A stretch of 64,000 nt of DNA from Dipteris shenzhenensis (Eukaryota; Polypodiophyta; Polypodiopsida; Gleicheniales): assembly GCA_047967505.1 (NCBI GenBank), contig CM106538.1. The stretch is one strand, 5' to 3'. The notes under the pieces were generated by a model. It worked only from the letters and a program-made list of their open reading frames with translations. It did not search any database and was not told where the DNA came from. Below are positions 45,077-58,089 of this stretch, one piece after another. A program made the translations under genes and the position numbers. How positions within the stretch are numbered: the first letter of the stretch is position 1; each line of letters starts with the position of its first letter.

Positions 45077-46566
45077 TTAGAGCCTTTCTCTCTTCTCTAA
45101 AACACTAAGAACATCGAGCTTTGAATGCCCAAATACACTCCTAGCTCTAAACCTAGTCGATAGAGAGTTAACGCTATTATCGTTGCTAGCCAGGGACATG
45201 GCTGCTGCTATCAATGCCATACCTTGAAAATTGGTTCCAAAGGCATTGAGGGCAGCCATGCGGTTCACCAAAATGACCTTGTCAGCATTGCGATTGATGT
45301 CAGCATGACCAATCACTCTTGATAAGGCCTTGCACTTCAGGAGGTCATCAGTGCCATGTGGAGAAAACTTTTTGTGGATAACCACAAAGCGCCCTTTTGC
45401 TTGGCCAAGGTAATGTGCGAGTGAGTGATCTCGGCCGACGAAGCTACTGTGAACAAGCTGTTGCCGAGATGAGAATAGGTCATCGACCTCAAATGCCTCC
45501 TGCAATAGTCCAACATTACATTATAATTCCATTAAAGAAAAAGTATACCAAGAGAGAAGAAATTCAAAACTCATAGTTTCTTACCACTATGGAGTCATCA
45601 TGCTCAATCCCTTCCTCTTGTCAATGAGGATGGATCCAGAGGCCTCCTGCTGTCTGGAGTGAGATGTGGAGGCTTCTTCTGGAACATTAGGTAGGTCGAA
45701 GTAGATTGATGTCTCTGCATCTTTGATTTGGGCCAGTGTTAAAGAAAGAACCTCTTCTATTGAATCATCTGCTCCCAAAAACCCAGGTTCTTGCATAGTC
45801 ATGTCCACCTTGTATCCACACAAGATACCAAGAGCTTCATCCTCTCGGAGACCAAACATAACCTCTACGTCATGGAGAAAGAGGTATTGTTCTCCATCAA
45901 CAAGAAGGGGAGCAAGAAACCATATCATTGTTGCGGGGTCAACAGAGGTGGTGCTCGAGGTGAATGGAATTTGAGAAGTAGAATGGAGTTTAGGAGGTCG
46001 CTGGAGTACTTCTAGGGCCAATGCAGCTTCCCCTCCTCATCTTCTTCATCTATGGGCTCTTCATTGTAGATGTTGGGCTCATCTACAGAAATAAGAGGAT
46101 CGGAAATGGCAGGGGCAGGGTCAGGGCTTGAGGTCGAGGCCTCCTCTTCCATTTGTCCCTCCTGGAGAAGGAAAATAAAGGTCATTTCCCAGGATAGGAA
46201 CCTATTTCCTATGTTTCCGATGACTCCACATGCTAGGAGGTCATCAGTGTCCACCTCCCTAAACCCTAGGGGTGTGAGCTAGGCTTGAAAGCGATCTAAA
46301 CGCTTCACGATCCTGGGTTCTTGATTGAACAAGTACTTCAAATAATCAATTGGGACCCATCTTTTTGTAGACTCATCAAGTTGATATGCAAAACTCGCGA
46401 TGTAGTCTTGCATGTACTTGATGAGGTCTTCAAAATTGTCTCGGGCTCCCAAGTAGGTGCCTAGGACATCTATACTCTTATTAAAGATTGGAAATAACTC
46501 CTCCTCTCTATCAATTAATGGAGTACGGGAGATGAAATCGTGGAAGGCAGACCTAGCAGAATCCAT
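45077..46566 (-). pseudogene. Gene C: unknown transposon gene, leftward
   Basis: Begins at ATG 46566 (MDSARSAFHDFISRTPLIDR). It has an in-frame TAG at 46279, an acidic linker around 46060-46130 (NEEPIDEEDEEG), frame changes near 46020 and 45615, and an intron 45500-45584 (GTAAGA...TTGCAG). The last exon starts EAFEVDDLFSSRQQLVHSSF and ends VLSVLEKRERL at 45077. Segments such as WVPIDYLKYLFNQEPRIVKR and MIWFLAPLLVDGEQYLFLHD look protein-like, but no family is recognised. It converges on the palindrome opposite the H3-like gene. It may be an element-specific accessory protein; the function is unknown. Confidence 0.55.
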
Positions 46567-46799
46567 GGTAGTTTGGTAGCTAGGAGAACTATGGCTATGA
46601 TAGTGAAACTTTGAAACTAAAGTAACTTTATAACCTATATATACCCAAATGTTCTAAATATAAAAAATAAAAAGAATTATAAATTTTTTGTGAAAAACTT
46701 GACATTGACATGAAACAAAACCATTCAAAACATCAAAATTAATTGCACCACTATTAATTGGAAAATGTCAAAATCCACAATTGTTCCACCCCACATTTT

Positions 46800-47641
46800 C
46801 TAGACAATCTTCAATATTGCAGGAGGGATAAAAGTGGCACTATGCATGAGCTTCTCTACACGCTTTCCTACCTTTTCACCATTTAAGGTAAAGTGAAAGG
46901 ACTCAGACATGCCATCCTCCATGACCAATAGGTATTCCCGCACATCCCTGAGAGTCCACTGTGATGTGACAGTGACATTCTTAACATCTCCTAAATGAGA
47001 ACCAATACATAAACTTACCCCTGTATTATCATCATCGTTAGAGTCAAGGGGGAGCCAATTGCCACCTGCTTTCTTCCAGCACCTATATTGGAAAGCAAAA
47101 TATAACATTTGACGGGGGATGTGGTACTTGACAACCACATTGTCCTTACATGCATGGCATTGAAATAGATCACCCTTTTGTTCACCTGAACTGCTTCCCC
47201 AATTCACCCCAAGCAATTCCTCAAGGGCATTCTCATGTAGGGACTTGCATGACCACATGGTTTTTGTTTTGTGCATCTGGATATTTTGAAAACAAGAAGC
47301 AAAAATGTGTAGATGCATAAACCAAGACAACCTTACCCATTTAGAGCCAAATGTAAACTTCATGGCCATGCCCACATCCTTTGCAATCTTTTCCTTGTAT
47401 GATTGCATTGTTCTTGTGTCCATCATGCTACAATCCATGTCTTCAAGTTGTGGTGTTGCAATGCATTGAAGATGGCCATAGCCTGATGCCGTCCTTGAAG
47501 TAATGTACTTGGCATTATACCAATAGATATTTCTCTGTTTCAAAGCAGAGGACTTCCCTCCAACATGCATTTACCTTCCTAAATCCTCATGAATGGCAGT
47601 AAACTTACCTAAGAAGCACCCGACTGGCTCCCACTCAAAGT
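46800..47641 (-). pseudogene. Gene B: unknown, beta-grasp-like C-terminus
   Basis: The exon begins after an acceptor (TTCTTCAG, near 47642) with FEWEPVGCFLGKFTAIHEDL. It has one in-frame TAA at 47571-47573, then 256 open codons to TAG at 46800. A possible 60-nt intron (47277-47336, GTAAGG...CCAG) is in frame. Features are CHAC (a CxxC) with YRCWKK after it, an NDDDNTG acidic patch, and a C-terminal segment TLRDVREYLLVMEDGMSESF, FTLNGEKVGKRVE, PPAILKIV. The last segment has the strand-helix-strand rhythm and hydrophobic ending of ubiquitin-like/beta-grasp domains, which is a weak inference. Upstream exons (47.8-48.1 kb) are uncertain. It shares leftward orientation with gene C, whose start lies 234 bp further on. 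Confidence 0.55.
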
Positions 47642-47794
47642 CTGAAGAAAATACATATGCTATGCACAAGTGCTATTTCAAAATACAATTTCAAACTGAC
47701 TCATTACACTAGTTCTATTTCAAAATACAATTTCAAGCTGACTCATTACACTTCAAAATCTTACACAAAATGCAAACTTACAATGCGATGGTAT

Positions 47795-48100
47795 TGTCGA
47801 TTGATTGCTTGACGGAGGAAGGCGCATGTCCTTCCCCATGTAGATGTGTTGCACCTTTGCAAGCAATCCTTTCTTCCCAAGCTTGAACTTCATGATGAGG
47901 CCCTTTCATTCATGCAAAAGATCACCTCTTTTGCTCTTGGGAAGCTTATGTGGACCCTTGGCAGATCCTCTCATGACTATCCAATTATTCAAGCTGTAGG
48001 TGCAAGCTGTAGGTGCAAGGCACCCATTCACCCAATGCATTTTTGCTCTTGTGGGACACAGAGTACATGTATGGTCTCCTCACCATGCTTGTACAGAGGT
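47795..48100 (-). other. Possible 5' exons of gene B
   Basis: Leftward DNA starting at an ATG near 48084 (MVRRPYMYSVSHKSKNALGE) and ending at a donor (ATT/GTAAGT near 47795). Several stops and a 13-bp tandem duplication (47992-48017) prevent a single frame. The assignment rests on position and the splice-like end. Confidence 0.3.
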
Positions 48101-48119
48101 CACAACAGCAATAGTGGAC

Positions 48120-48620
48120 TAGAAAGTGCAGCTTGGAGGGAGAGAGCAGCTCCAATAGAGGGAGAGAGAGGGAAAAGGTATAGAGGGTGCAAGTGAAGGT
48201 TGAGAGAAGCTCCAAGAGGTACTGTAGCTAGGAATGGAGGGAGAAAGAGTAGAGGGGGATGAGCAGCTACTCCAGGAGGTGTTGTAGCTAAGAATGGAGG
48301 GAGAAAGAGCAGAGGGGGATGAGCAGCCACTACAGGAGGTATTGTAGCTAGGAATGGAGGAAGAAAGAGCAGAGGGGGATGAGCAGCTACTATAGGAGGT
48401 GTTGGAGAGGGAGAAACACAGTGGACCAAAGCAGGAGGGGGTAGAGAAGATGCCAAATGAGTTCCCATGTTTAAAAAATGGAGGGAGAATGGAGCTAGAC
48501 CAGAGAAGAGGGGGTAGGCCTGTAACAAGCTGAGAGGGGGGAAAATTTTGCCCAGAAGGGCCCACCGCCTCTTGAATGACTTGTAGGTTTGTTTGGGGGA
48601 GGTGCATATGGGAGAAGGGT
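48120..48620 (-). repeat. Purine-rich tract with 60-bp tandem repeat
   Basis: On the leftward strand this is a pyrimidine-rich leader in front of gene B, the counterpart of 34150-34625. It includes about three copies of a 60-bp unit (starting gtagctaggaatggagg at 48224, 48284 and 48344). Confidence 0.75.
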
Positions 48621-48806
48621 CAAGCATGGGTTGGGGGGGGGGATGGTTTGAGTGGTCCCCGATGTAAGAGGGGTAGCCAATAGGGGCTATTTGTAGGTTT
48701 GCCCACCCTCCACCTCAACATGGCATTGCCTCACAAAAAGGAGTACTCCCATTAGTACACCTCAAATACCTCACTAATCTCTTGAAATTAGAAAACACTA
48801 ATTGGG

Positions 48807-48837
48807 GGCCCTTTGGAGACCCCAATTCTCCTCTAAT
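48807..48837 (-). repeat. Right terminal inverted repeat, 31 bp
   Basis: Inverse of 33947-33977 with two mismatches; it ends ...ctcctctaat. Confidence 0.85.
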
Positions 48838-49460
<623 letters not shown>

Positions 49461-49462
49461 CA

Positions 49463-50352
49463 CTTTTCTCCAGAATGAGCTTGATGATGTTTTAAATCCT
49501 TTGGGTGCATGGAAATCCCCAGGATGGGATGGACTTACAATGGAATTCTTTCATGTATATTGGGGTCAACTCAAAGGCCCATTTCTGCAAATGACTAATC
49601 ATTGCTTGGAGATTGAACTCCTCCCATCCTCACGGAGGGAGGGACTAGTGAAGTTGGTCCCCAAAAGCAAATATGTGAAACCCTCATGAATTGGAGACCC
49701 ATCACCTTAATGTTTGTTATCTACAAGTTCATCACAAAAATGTTGGTCAATCAGTTGCAAGGTGTTCTTCATGCAGGTTTGCATCCGGCCCAGTATGATT
49801 TTGTGCCACAAAGGCAGATGCATGACAATACTACCATTGTGTACATAGGCATTGAATATGCCAAATATACCCAGCAAGATGTTCTAATTATGCAGGTTGA
49901 CATCTTTTGATACCATGGAGTGGGATTAGATTATTCGCATAATGCAGAGAATGGGCTTTTGTTCAAGAATGTGCAATGCTATCTTTTGGCTTTATCAAAA
50001 TAAAATAGCTCTCGCTACATGATTGGTGGCAACCTCTCCTACTCATGGACATTGCGTAGATCGATAAGGCAAGGATGCCCTCTTAGTGCTTTTCTTTATG
50101 CCATAGCCACCCATCCATTACTATTATATATGGATAAACTTACAAATGAGGGAAGTTTGCATGGACTGCAATTACCAAATGGCAAAATTTTTTGTGGCTC
50201 AAACATATGATGCTGATGACTCCTTTTTCTTCCCATGCAACACAATCGAACATTTGCTCCATCATGGATGCTTGGTATTATATGGATTGGGTGTTGGGTT
50301 GCATATAAATTTTCAAAAGTCAAAACTTATGCCTCTCACTACCAAAGATTAG
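49463..50352 (+). pseudogene. LINE (L1-like) reverse transcriptase remnant
   Basis: Rightward blocks in order: LGAWKSPGWDGLTMEFFHVYW; NWRPITLMFVIYKFITKML; HPAQYDFVPQRQMHDNTTI; FDTMEWD, stop, IIRIMQRMGF; RRSIRQGCPLSAFLYAIATH; DADDSFFF (the catalytic ADD box); and NFQKSKLMPL. These are reverse-transcriptase motifs of plant non-LTR elements. Frame changes fall near 49690, 49910, 50010 and 50205, with stops as well, so it is inactive. The endonuclease domain and the 3' end were not found; the 5' side is cut by the microsatellite. Confidence 0.9.
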
Positions 50353-50359
50353 GATGAGC

Positions 50360-51005
50360 TATTGTGGCCGGTTCATATTTTGGAACCAGTACAAATAGTA
50401 CGGCATTATATTTGCACTGTGACTTGTATTGGGTATTGGAAAGGAAGAAACATAGGTTGAAGCAGAGTCCATCAATTCATCAAGTTGGACAGTTGGAGGA
50501 TGGCGAGGAAGGGGGCGAATTTGCAAAGAGAGAAGCAGGGAGAGGGCATAACTTTCCAGAGAGAGCAATTGTGAGATTGCTTAGAACTGATCCCAAACTT
50601 TTATCGACTTTTGGTGACTGAGAAAGCACAAAAATCAGCCTAAAAGAGTTGTGAAAAAACGAAAAGCGATTTCTGATATCTTATTAGTATTTCATTGGCT
50701 ATTCTAGGTTAGAATAGTTTTAGAAACTATTTTAATCTTTAATTAGGTCTCTTACAAAATTTGCCCCATGACCCCTCTACCCATGGACACAATTAATTAA
50801 ATTAATAGGCCTAGAAAAAATGCACATCCTAGGCTTGCTAGGCTCATAACTTGACCTAGAAAACTCAGAATTTACCCAAACTAAATCCATCCTTTGACCT
50901 CGATGTGCTCTATCCAATGTGCTCTGAGTGATCAAGGTGCTAAAGCTAACACTCAAATATTAAGGGTTCTCAAGATCATACCGCCTCATGGTTAAACAAT
51001 TCTGC
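50360..51005. other. LINE tail or unassigned DNA
   Basis: The first 70 bp may continue the LINE. The remainder has no recognised feature. Confidence 0.4.
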
Positions 51006-51049
51006 CCTCATTTGAGCTGACATGGCATGCAAATATGGTACTGTAGCTA

Positions 51050-52572
51050 GCATTCAGAACAAGCGTCCTTCCTTGACTCCTTTTCCTACTAGCTGAAATC
51101 CTCTGGATTTTTCTCTGATAGTGCATTCATCTTCGTCAAAGATGACTCGGTAGCTGTGTTCCGTCATCTGACCTACTAATAAGAGGTTCTTGTTGAGTTT
51201 TAGAACATAAAGTACATCTTTCACCAATCCTTTCATACCAGTGAAATTGTTCATAGGGATAATGCATGTCCCTTGAATTGGATTCGGTGTATTATGATGT
51301 GCTGTGTAGATGACATTCTTTTGACCTTCTAATGGTTTCATCTCTGTGAACCATTCTTGATGCTTTGTCATATGAAATGATGCACCGTTATTGATGTACC
51401 AAGGATCCTGATCTACTTGGTCGACTTGACAACTGAAATCCTATTTTGAATTGCAATCAGTGCCTAGATACACTGTATCAGTCTTCTGCATTTCCTCGTT
51501 TGCAAGAAACATATTCCCATGTTCATTTGCATAATGACTGTGACTAGAATGTCCACCACGATGATTTCCTCTTCCACAGAAATTTCCTCAATTCCTGCTG
51601 GATTGACCACCTTGGTCGTATTGCTTCTCGCAGCAATCTCTTTCATAGTGTCTAAACTTATGTAGTAGTTGCATTGAATGTTTGACACGTTGGCGGATGC
51701 ATTCCCTTGTCTTTTGAATCTTCCTCGATTGGAATGATTTCCTCTTTGTTGATTTTGATGTTGATGAGGATGATGCTAATGCTGATTTTGTTGTTGATGA
51801 TAACTTCACTGGAATGATCTACGTCTGCCTCTATCTGAAGTTGTGAATGCTTGATCATTGGAATGACCTTCACGTGCATGAATGGCCTGAGTCTTGAGTT
51901 CTTCACCAACAAGTAGGACTGACTGAAGTTCTTCTAGTGTCAAAATTTGCCATTGGATGGCAATACTCTGGACTAGATTCTTGTATCCCTCTCCTAGTCC
52001 ATTTAGGATGACTTGAACCATTTCTGTTGGATTCATGGTCTCTCTTGCTATGCTACGAGTTGACTGTTATAGTCTTTGATCCTGAGTACGTAAGCATGAC
52101 CGGTGCTGTTCCAGAAACTCTAGTTGATTTGGTTTCTCAGTGTGAGAATCCTAGAAGTGTTCTTGGACTCGTAGAGAGCTGCGAACATATCCCATGATTT
52201 TTTTTATGTCTTGACGGTGTTGAGTTGTCCTAGCATGACATCTTTCACATTCTGCTTGATCAGATGATATGCCTACTTATCTTTCTTATCCCGTTCTACC
52301 TATGCTCGAGCAATGGTAATATCTGCTACAGGTGCAAAAATTGTTGGTGTAGCTAGAGATCCCACTGTAGATCCCACTGCTGGTGCTGTGACAACCGGTG
52401 GAGTAGAGCTACTACTGGCTAAATCGTCCAATGGTCTAGGTGTAGATCCATCAACATACTCCCATTTGTCCTGAAGTACAAGAATGGTCTCCATTCGGTG
52501 TTTCCATGTACTGTGATTGGAGTTGTCTAGCTTAGCAAATGCCTCCAGATTGAGGTTGCTAGTCATAGACAT
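51050..52572 (-). pseudogene. Copia gag-protease remnant (copy 3)
   Basis: Gag starts near 52572 (MTSNLNLEAFAKLDNSNHST in the preserved frame). The gag body is at about 51810-52040 (EMVQVILNGLGEGYKNLVQS). The zinc knuckle near 51650 is damaged (CNYY). The region downstream of the protease is at 51054-51371 (EWFTEMKPLEGQKNVIYTA). Several stops and frameshifts are present. Confidence 0.85.
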
Positions 52573-54965
52573 GGTGCAAGAAATGTACTCAGTTTCTGTG
52601 AAATGACTATCTGAATCAACTACAAAACATTGACTATGCCAAGTGAAATCTGAACTGTCGGTGAAGATATAACTGCAATATATAATCCAATATGTTACAA
52701 GCTTGTGGCAAATGATGTCGAGAATAGCCAAGAGGCTTTACAAGGATGGAATAAAGTGCACAATGCCGTGAAATAGCCAAATTGGCTTTACAATGATGGC
52801 ATGTGTGTGTGAAATCAAATCATGTGCTATCTGCCCACTAATCAGTCAATGCCTCTGAGCACTTTGAAAGAACTGATGAACGTCAGGTTTCAGCTAATGT
52901 GATGATGTGAAACCGTATGTGAGCATAGGGACTAACTCCGAGTAGGAACTAGTCGAGAATTTTGGGCATGGCTTAGATTGGCAACTTGGAGAAATTCAAA
53001 TTGTCTCCTCTATGGCGATCTAGTCTATTCTGATCTAGATCTAGACCAGCCATGGGTAGATGAAAGAACATCAAATAATTTCTTTTCTTTGGTTCTTTTT
53101 ATGCGATAGGTCTGATGTAGAGGCTGATGTGCATGTAGGAAGTGGATTTGTCGATGAGGCTCAAAAGTGAGTGATACTTGTGCTAAAATATGTGCTGTGA
53201 CGAGTGCATAGAGCATAAAAAATCGAGTGATTTTTCTTTTTGGAGCGCCCTCAGATTCTTCCTGAATCAAGAGATATGGCTTGATCTAAGTGGAGGGGCG
53301 AAAAGGAGTGCAAATGTGCTCAGTGATGATGTGGCAGTCAGGGGGTCACATGTAGTGATTTTGCCTAGCAAGAACTGTGCTTGTGGAGCCCTGTGCTGAG
53401 GTGGCAAGAGTGGTCACATGTAGTGTATACACATTGTGCCTGGCAGGGGACTGTGCCTACAGTGGTCAGTGCTAGTAATGATGATGTGGCAACTGAAGTG
53501 GACTGATGACTGGTCTTGTTGAGGTGGCAAATAAGATGATGTGGCAACTAGGTTCGAGGTGCTGATGTGACACGGGGTGCAGTTAAATGTACCCAAGGTT
53601 AGGTAATCCTAGGTAATGTGGCAGACAAGGCTGCCATGTGGCAACGTTCTAACCACTATTGGGGGAACCACGGGATAAGGCTAACCCCTTATCTACCACG
53701 TGTCGCAACAAGGATGGAGCCTTAGGAGATCCAACAGAATCTGTTAAAGATTTCACCAACGAAGGAAAATTCCATCGGGACGTTTCGTCGATGGCGCTGT
53801 TGTGGAGGCGCAGTTGATGGCAGTGTGCTTTGAGCTTGGGCGCTAACGAGGTTGCCTTTCTGTTGTTGTTGTTGATGGTGAAGCTCACTGGAGAAGGAGC
53901 CGTCATAGATCCTGTGTGGAGCATTGGAGACGGCATGGTCAGTGGTCGGATCTGGGTCGTCTGTACAATTGAAGGTCTCCCGTGATACTTCATGATGATC
54001 GTGGAGGCATTACAGGCGATGGCGACCTTGCAAAAATGGCGATGGTGAATCTGATTCTGATGTCTGTGCACTCCGTGGAGACCGTCGTCGCTGGACTGGG
54101 CTGCTGCTATTGGAGTGTTGGAGATGGCAAGTATCTGCACCGTGGAAGCCGTCGGTGAGGCAGCTATTGCACAGTCGGTGAGGCAGCTATTGTAGTGCAT
54201 TGCTTTGGGCTGATCGTTGGTGGTGGCTTTGTAAAGGCAAGGAAGCTACCTTGGTCGTTTTTCATGGCGTGGAAGGAGCCCCCTCGTTGAGGTCGATGGC
54301 TGGAGGCAGGTCATGTAGGGTGGCAAAAGCCGTGGAGGGTGGTAGAAGCCATGTAGGGAGGCGCCCTCATTACGTGCTAGAGGCGTAGTGTCTGTGAGGT
54401 AATTGCTGGCATCCAGGAAAGGCCTTCGATGGGTAGCTACGAGCTGTTTGGAGAGGCTACTAGTCGTTGAGCTGCCGTTGCAGCTTAATGGAGAGGCGAG
54501 TTGTTTGCAGTCTTTGGCTAGGTAGGCCGCAGGAGCTTGAGGTTAAGGATTCGTTGCGGCTAGATCCTTGCTGTAGCTGTTGTAGTGTCCGAGGGTCGTT
54601 AGTGTAGAGTTGCCCAGTAGATGGAGTTGCTGGTAGCAGCCATTGCGAGCCTTTGTTGTCGTAGGCTCTAAAGATCTCTCTCTTCTTCAATAGGTGGAAG
54701 AAGAATATATATCTCTCACATACAAGAAGCTCTCACAAGGTCACTCTCTCTCACAAAGGATTCTCACAAACTCTAGAATGAGATAAACAAAAATAATAGA
54801 CGGAAATTTTCTCTCCAAATGAATGGACGGAATTCTCAAAGCAATGGACAAAAATTTTCTATCACTCATTGGAAGTGAAAGAACTCTCGATCTCTCAATC
54901 TCACAATCTCTCACGCTCTCACAAATCGCAATGCCTCAGCGGAAGGCAAGAGAGCTCTGATACCA

Positions 54966-55194
54966 TGACAAAATATGAAGAGGGGAGAGGAGAAGAGTGG
55001 AGATGAGGAGAGAGGGCACAACTAGAGAGCACACCACAAATGACTAACTGTACACTAGATTTAGTTTAAAATGTAGAATATATACAAACCCATTTAGGGT
55101 TAGGATTAGGGCTCTAACCCTTTCCTTTATAGCACTCTATATGTGTTAGTGTTATGCACATGTAATCACATGATGTTGAGCGTGGTCTCTCAAC
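54966..55194 (-). repeat. 5' LTR of copia copy 3
   Basis: Matches the 257-bp LTR of copy 2 with a deletion of about 28 bp and scattered substitutions. The primer site 'gctctgatacca' (minus strand TGGTATCAGAGC) abuts it at 54954-54965. Confidence 0.9.
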
Positions 55195-56080
55195 AAAAGA
55201 TGAGTAGCTTTTTAATTTTTACCTCAGTATAGAAAGGAAATTCCAATAGAACCTCAATAGGGTGGGGAACGATCTGTGTTGATGATAAAAACCTTTTCAA
55301 TGCATCGCAATGCTATCAGCTACACCCTAGGATTGTCACTCTGTAACATAGTTGGTTCATTAATGGAAGGGGATTTTTTAATTTAAGGGACTTATGGGCC
55401 ATGTTACAAACAAGAGGAGATTTAAAAAATACTTAACTATTATAATTATGGTATGTACATGTACAAAGGGGAATTTTAAATTCAAAATTACAACATGTAT
55501 ATGTATAGGAGAGGGGTAAACAATTATAGAAAAAATGTAAACTTTTAAATATAGGGGTATTTTAAATGTGTGCTTGCTCGCACATGTTTTATGGCTTTTA
55601 GAGAGTGAGCCCCCCCTAGGAGCTACATCTTGCAAGATGATTGAACGTCATGTGTTCTCCTATTTTCCTTTAGTCTATCTTTTAAATTTTTTATTCAAAA
55701 GGTTTATCTACTTCATCGCTAATATGTTTATCCAAGATGGCTTCCTAAAGGGCAAGCGATTTGGCTCTGCTTGGAATTTAATTCTCTAATTTAGTATTGT
55801 AATTTTACTTTTGCTACTTCAAAAGACTCAACCAAGGAAAAGGTGTCTATGCCCACAACAATAGTTGAAACATCGTAAGGCGCATTTTTAAGGGTGAGTT
55901 TGTAGTCATTGTTGATAGGTCGTTGATTGACCAATTGCATTCCACTTAAATGTTCAATGCCCTGAGTGACATAACCATCATTTCATGTTTAGTTAGGCAT
56001 GCCAAGAGTCCCCTACATCCTCCATAAGCCACATATTTTGTATGACTATCCCAATAGAATAGAGACTATCCATAAGAACA
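55195..56080. other. No recognisable gene
   Basis: AT-rich DNA with short open frames only. Confidence 0.45.
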
Positions 56081-56109
56081 GCCAAATATTTACATATTTC
56101 TTGTTCCAT

Positions 56110-56500
56110 GTGCAAGGGGGAAATAATAGGCCACAATAGGGCAGCCACCAAAGGCCTCCTATTTCTTGTTTGATGTGAAAGAGGGAAACAATAGACCACA
56201 ATAGGGCAGCCACCAAAGGCCTCCTATTTCTTGGCCTATGTCTAAAAGGGAAACAATGGGTGACTCTTTCTGTATATCTATCCAATAGGGCAACTAAAGG
56301 CTACCCCACTCCTTACCCTATACCCAAAAGAGCAAACTTGGGCTACCCATTCTATAGATCTATTCAATAGGGAAGCCAAAGGTTGCCCTATTTCTTGCCC
56401 TATATACAAAAGGTAACCATAGGCTATCCTATTTTCTACATTTGTTCAATAGGGTAGCCAAAGGTTTCCCTACTCTCACCCTATGTCCTAAATGGTGGCT
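56110..56500. repeat. Degenerate tandem repeat, about 60-85 bp
   Basis: 'aatagggcagccaccaaagg' and variants recur near 56141, 56202, 56284, 56369 and 56448. Each is followed by 'ctatttcttgccctatgtc' and 'aaaagg'. Unit length drifts. Confidence 0.75.
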
Positions 56501-57480
56501 AAAGGATGCCCAATTTCCTATCCATGCTACGTGGCTGCCCTTTATGTGGGTGAATAGAGTAGCCTATTGAAATGCTACCCTTTTAGCTTGCCCTTTGAGA
56601 CCATTATTCTTTTTGTGTGGGACTTAGCCTCTAATAATGATGCTCTAACTTGTTTCTTTATTCCTTCATCCTCTTTTTTTAATTGAAAAATGGTAATGTG
56701 TGGAATGACTGAAAAATTCAAGAACTAATATGGAGAAAAATGATTAAAGTTGAAAAGTGGAACAAAATTGTTATAAAACATACTTTATCTCCAACTGATA
56801 TCAATCTCTAACATATAGTGCCGTACCAGCTCTTGAAGGCATCTACAAAACATCATGCCTATGGTATCATGCTCCACAATGCCAAATGTTGTAATGGTAA
56901 TGTGATCTTTACATGTATTGATGGAGGTGTTGATGGAGGCTATGTTTAGAGGGATCGGGTTTTACAATATTATCCATGCATTCCCACCACCCATTACGTG
57001 ATCATACAATATTATGGTGTTCGCAAATATGACTCAAACATATCTGAGTAAGACCATGCTTGCTCCTCTATCTTAGCTCTTTATCTAACACAAACAATAA
57101 CAAATAAGAATTCTTCTTTCTTTGAGCTGGCTCCCCTACCACTTTTCCCTTACCTCTAGCATCCACACTAGCTACATTCACCTAGACACTTTGATTTATA
57201 GCCACATTTAGCTAAACTCTATGATTTATAGTAACTGATACCTCTCTTTTCCTCACCACCAAGTGATCCCTCAAGTCATCAGGTGCTTGCATGGATAAAC
57301 TCCCATGAATCGTCTCTACTTGATATAGCTTCATCAACCACATCAACTGGAAACCTTGCTATCATGACCTACCTAAGTAAGGAAGGAAATGCATACATAT
57401 TAAATACATATGAGTTTGCCTGGCCCGCTTTCGTTGAGTCTTGCAAACTCTTACAACAAGTGTAATTTTTATATGCATGT
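56501..57480. other. No recognisable gene
   Basis: Nothing coding or structured was recognised. Confidence 0.45.
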
Positions 57481-57496
57481 ATACGAGTGTGTATAT

Positions 57497-57805
57497 GTCC
57501 AAGAGTTCAAGGGTGGAAATCCAAGAGGTAGAGATAGTCAAAGAGTCCAACAGTGGCATGCAAAATAGTCCAAGGGCCTGTGGTAGTCTAAGACTCCAAG
57601 GGTGGTAATCCAAGAGCTCATGGTAGTCTAAGATTCCAAGGATGGTAGTCCACGAGTTGTGGTAATTCAAGGGTGGTAGTCTAATGGTAGTTTAAAAATC
57701 CAAGGGTGGTAGTCCAAGTCTTGTGATAGTTCACGAGTTCATAAAAGTCCTAAAGTCCAAGGGTGATAAGAGGTAGTGATAGTCCAAGAGTCCAAAAACC
57801 CATCC
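57497..57805. repeat. Minisatellite based on 'gtccaagggtggtagtcc'
   Basis: Irregular units of 40-50 bp, themselves built from 15-bp subunits (ccaagggtggtagt / ccaagagt.catggtagt), about seven copies. Confidence 0.75.
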
Positions 57806-57892
57806 CTATTTTTTCTTTTTAAATCCATGGGTGATAGGTAGAATGGACATGCATATCTACATGCATGCATGCAAGCCTACACACATGTGCAT

Positions 57893-57925
<33 letters not shown>
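57893..57925. repeat. (CA)n microsatellite
   Basis: Perfect CA run of about 15 units. Confidence 0.9.
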
Positions 57926-57929
<4 letters not shown>

Positions 57930-58089
57930 TCATCATCTCTTCCTAGGTAATCAAATTGAAAGATATTGTCCACATCTGTCCCACCTCTACTACAAAAGCA
58001 ATAGAATTTTTTATAAAAAAACCAAGGAGAGACATTTAGTAACACACATGAGGCTAGCAGGTTGAGTGTGAGAGTGCGATAGAGATTAT

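Larger units (their letters stand above)
33947..48837. mobile_element. Large TIR DNA transposon with H3-like gene
   Basis: The ends 33947-33977 and 48807-48837 are inverted repeats matching at 29 of 31 positions (key block gagaattggggtctc). Without the nested copia element the unit is about 7.7 kb. Layout from left: TIR; pyrimidine-rich leader; rightward multi-exon gene A; rightward histone H3-like ORF; a central palindrome; leftward gene C; leftward gene B; purine-rich tract (a pyrimidine leader for gene B); TIR. Both gene sets start near the ends and converge on the palindrome, so the content is symmetric about it. No clear target-site duplication is seen, and both outer flanks are GT-type microsatellite. 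Every gene has stops or frameshifts, so this copy is dead. I do not recognise a named superfamily. Confidence 0.75.
51008..55194 (-). mobile_element. Copia element copy 3, 3' truncated
   Basis: Same family and orientation as copy 2. It retains the 5' LTR (54966-55194), primer site, long leader (52573-54953), gag and the beginning of pol (protease to GAG-pre-integrase). Similarity stops abruptly at about 51008, so integrase, reverse transcriptase, RNase H and the 3' LTR are missing. The decamer array seen in copy 2's leader is here reduced to scattered 'gatgatgtggca' remnants (53330-53560), consistent with CG decay. Confidence 0.9.
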
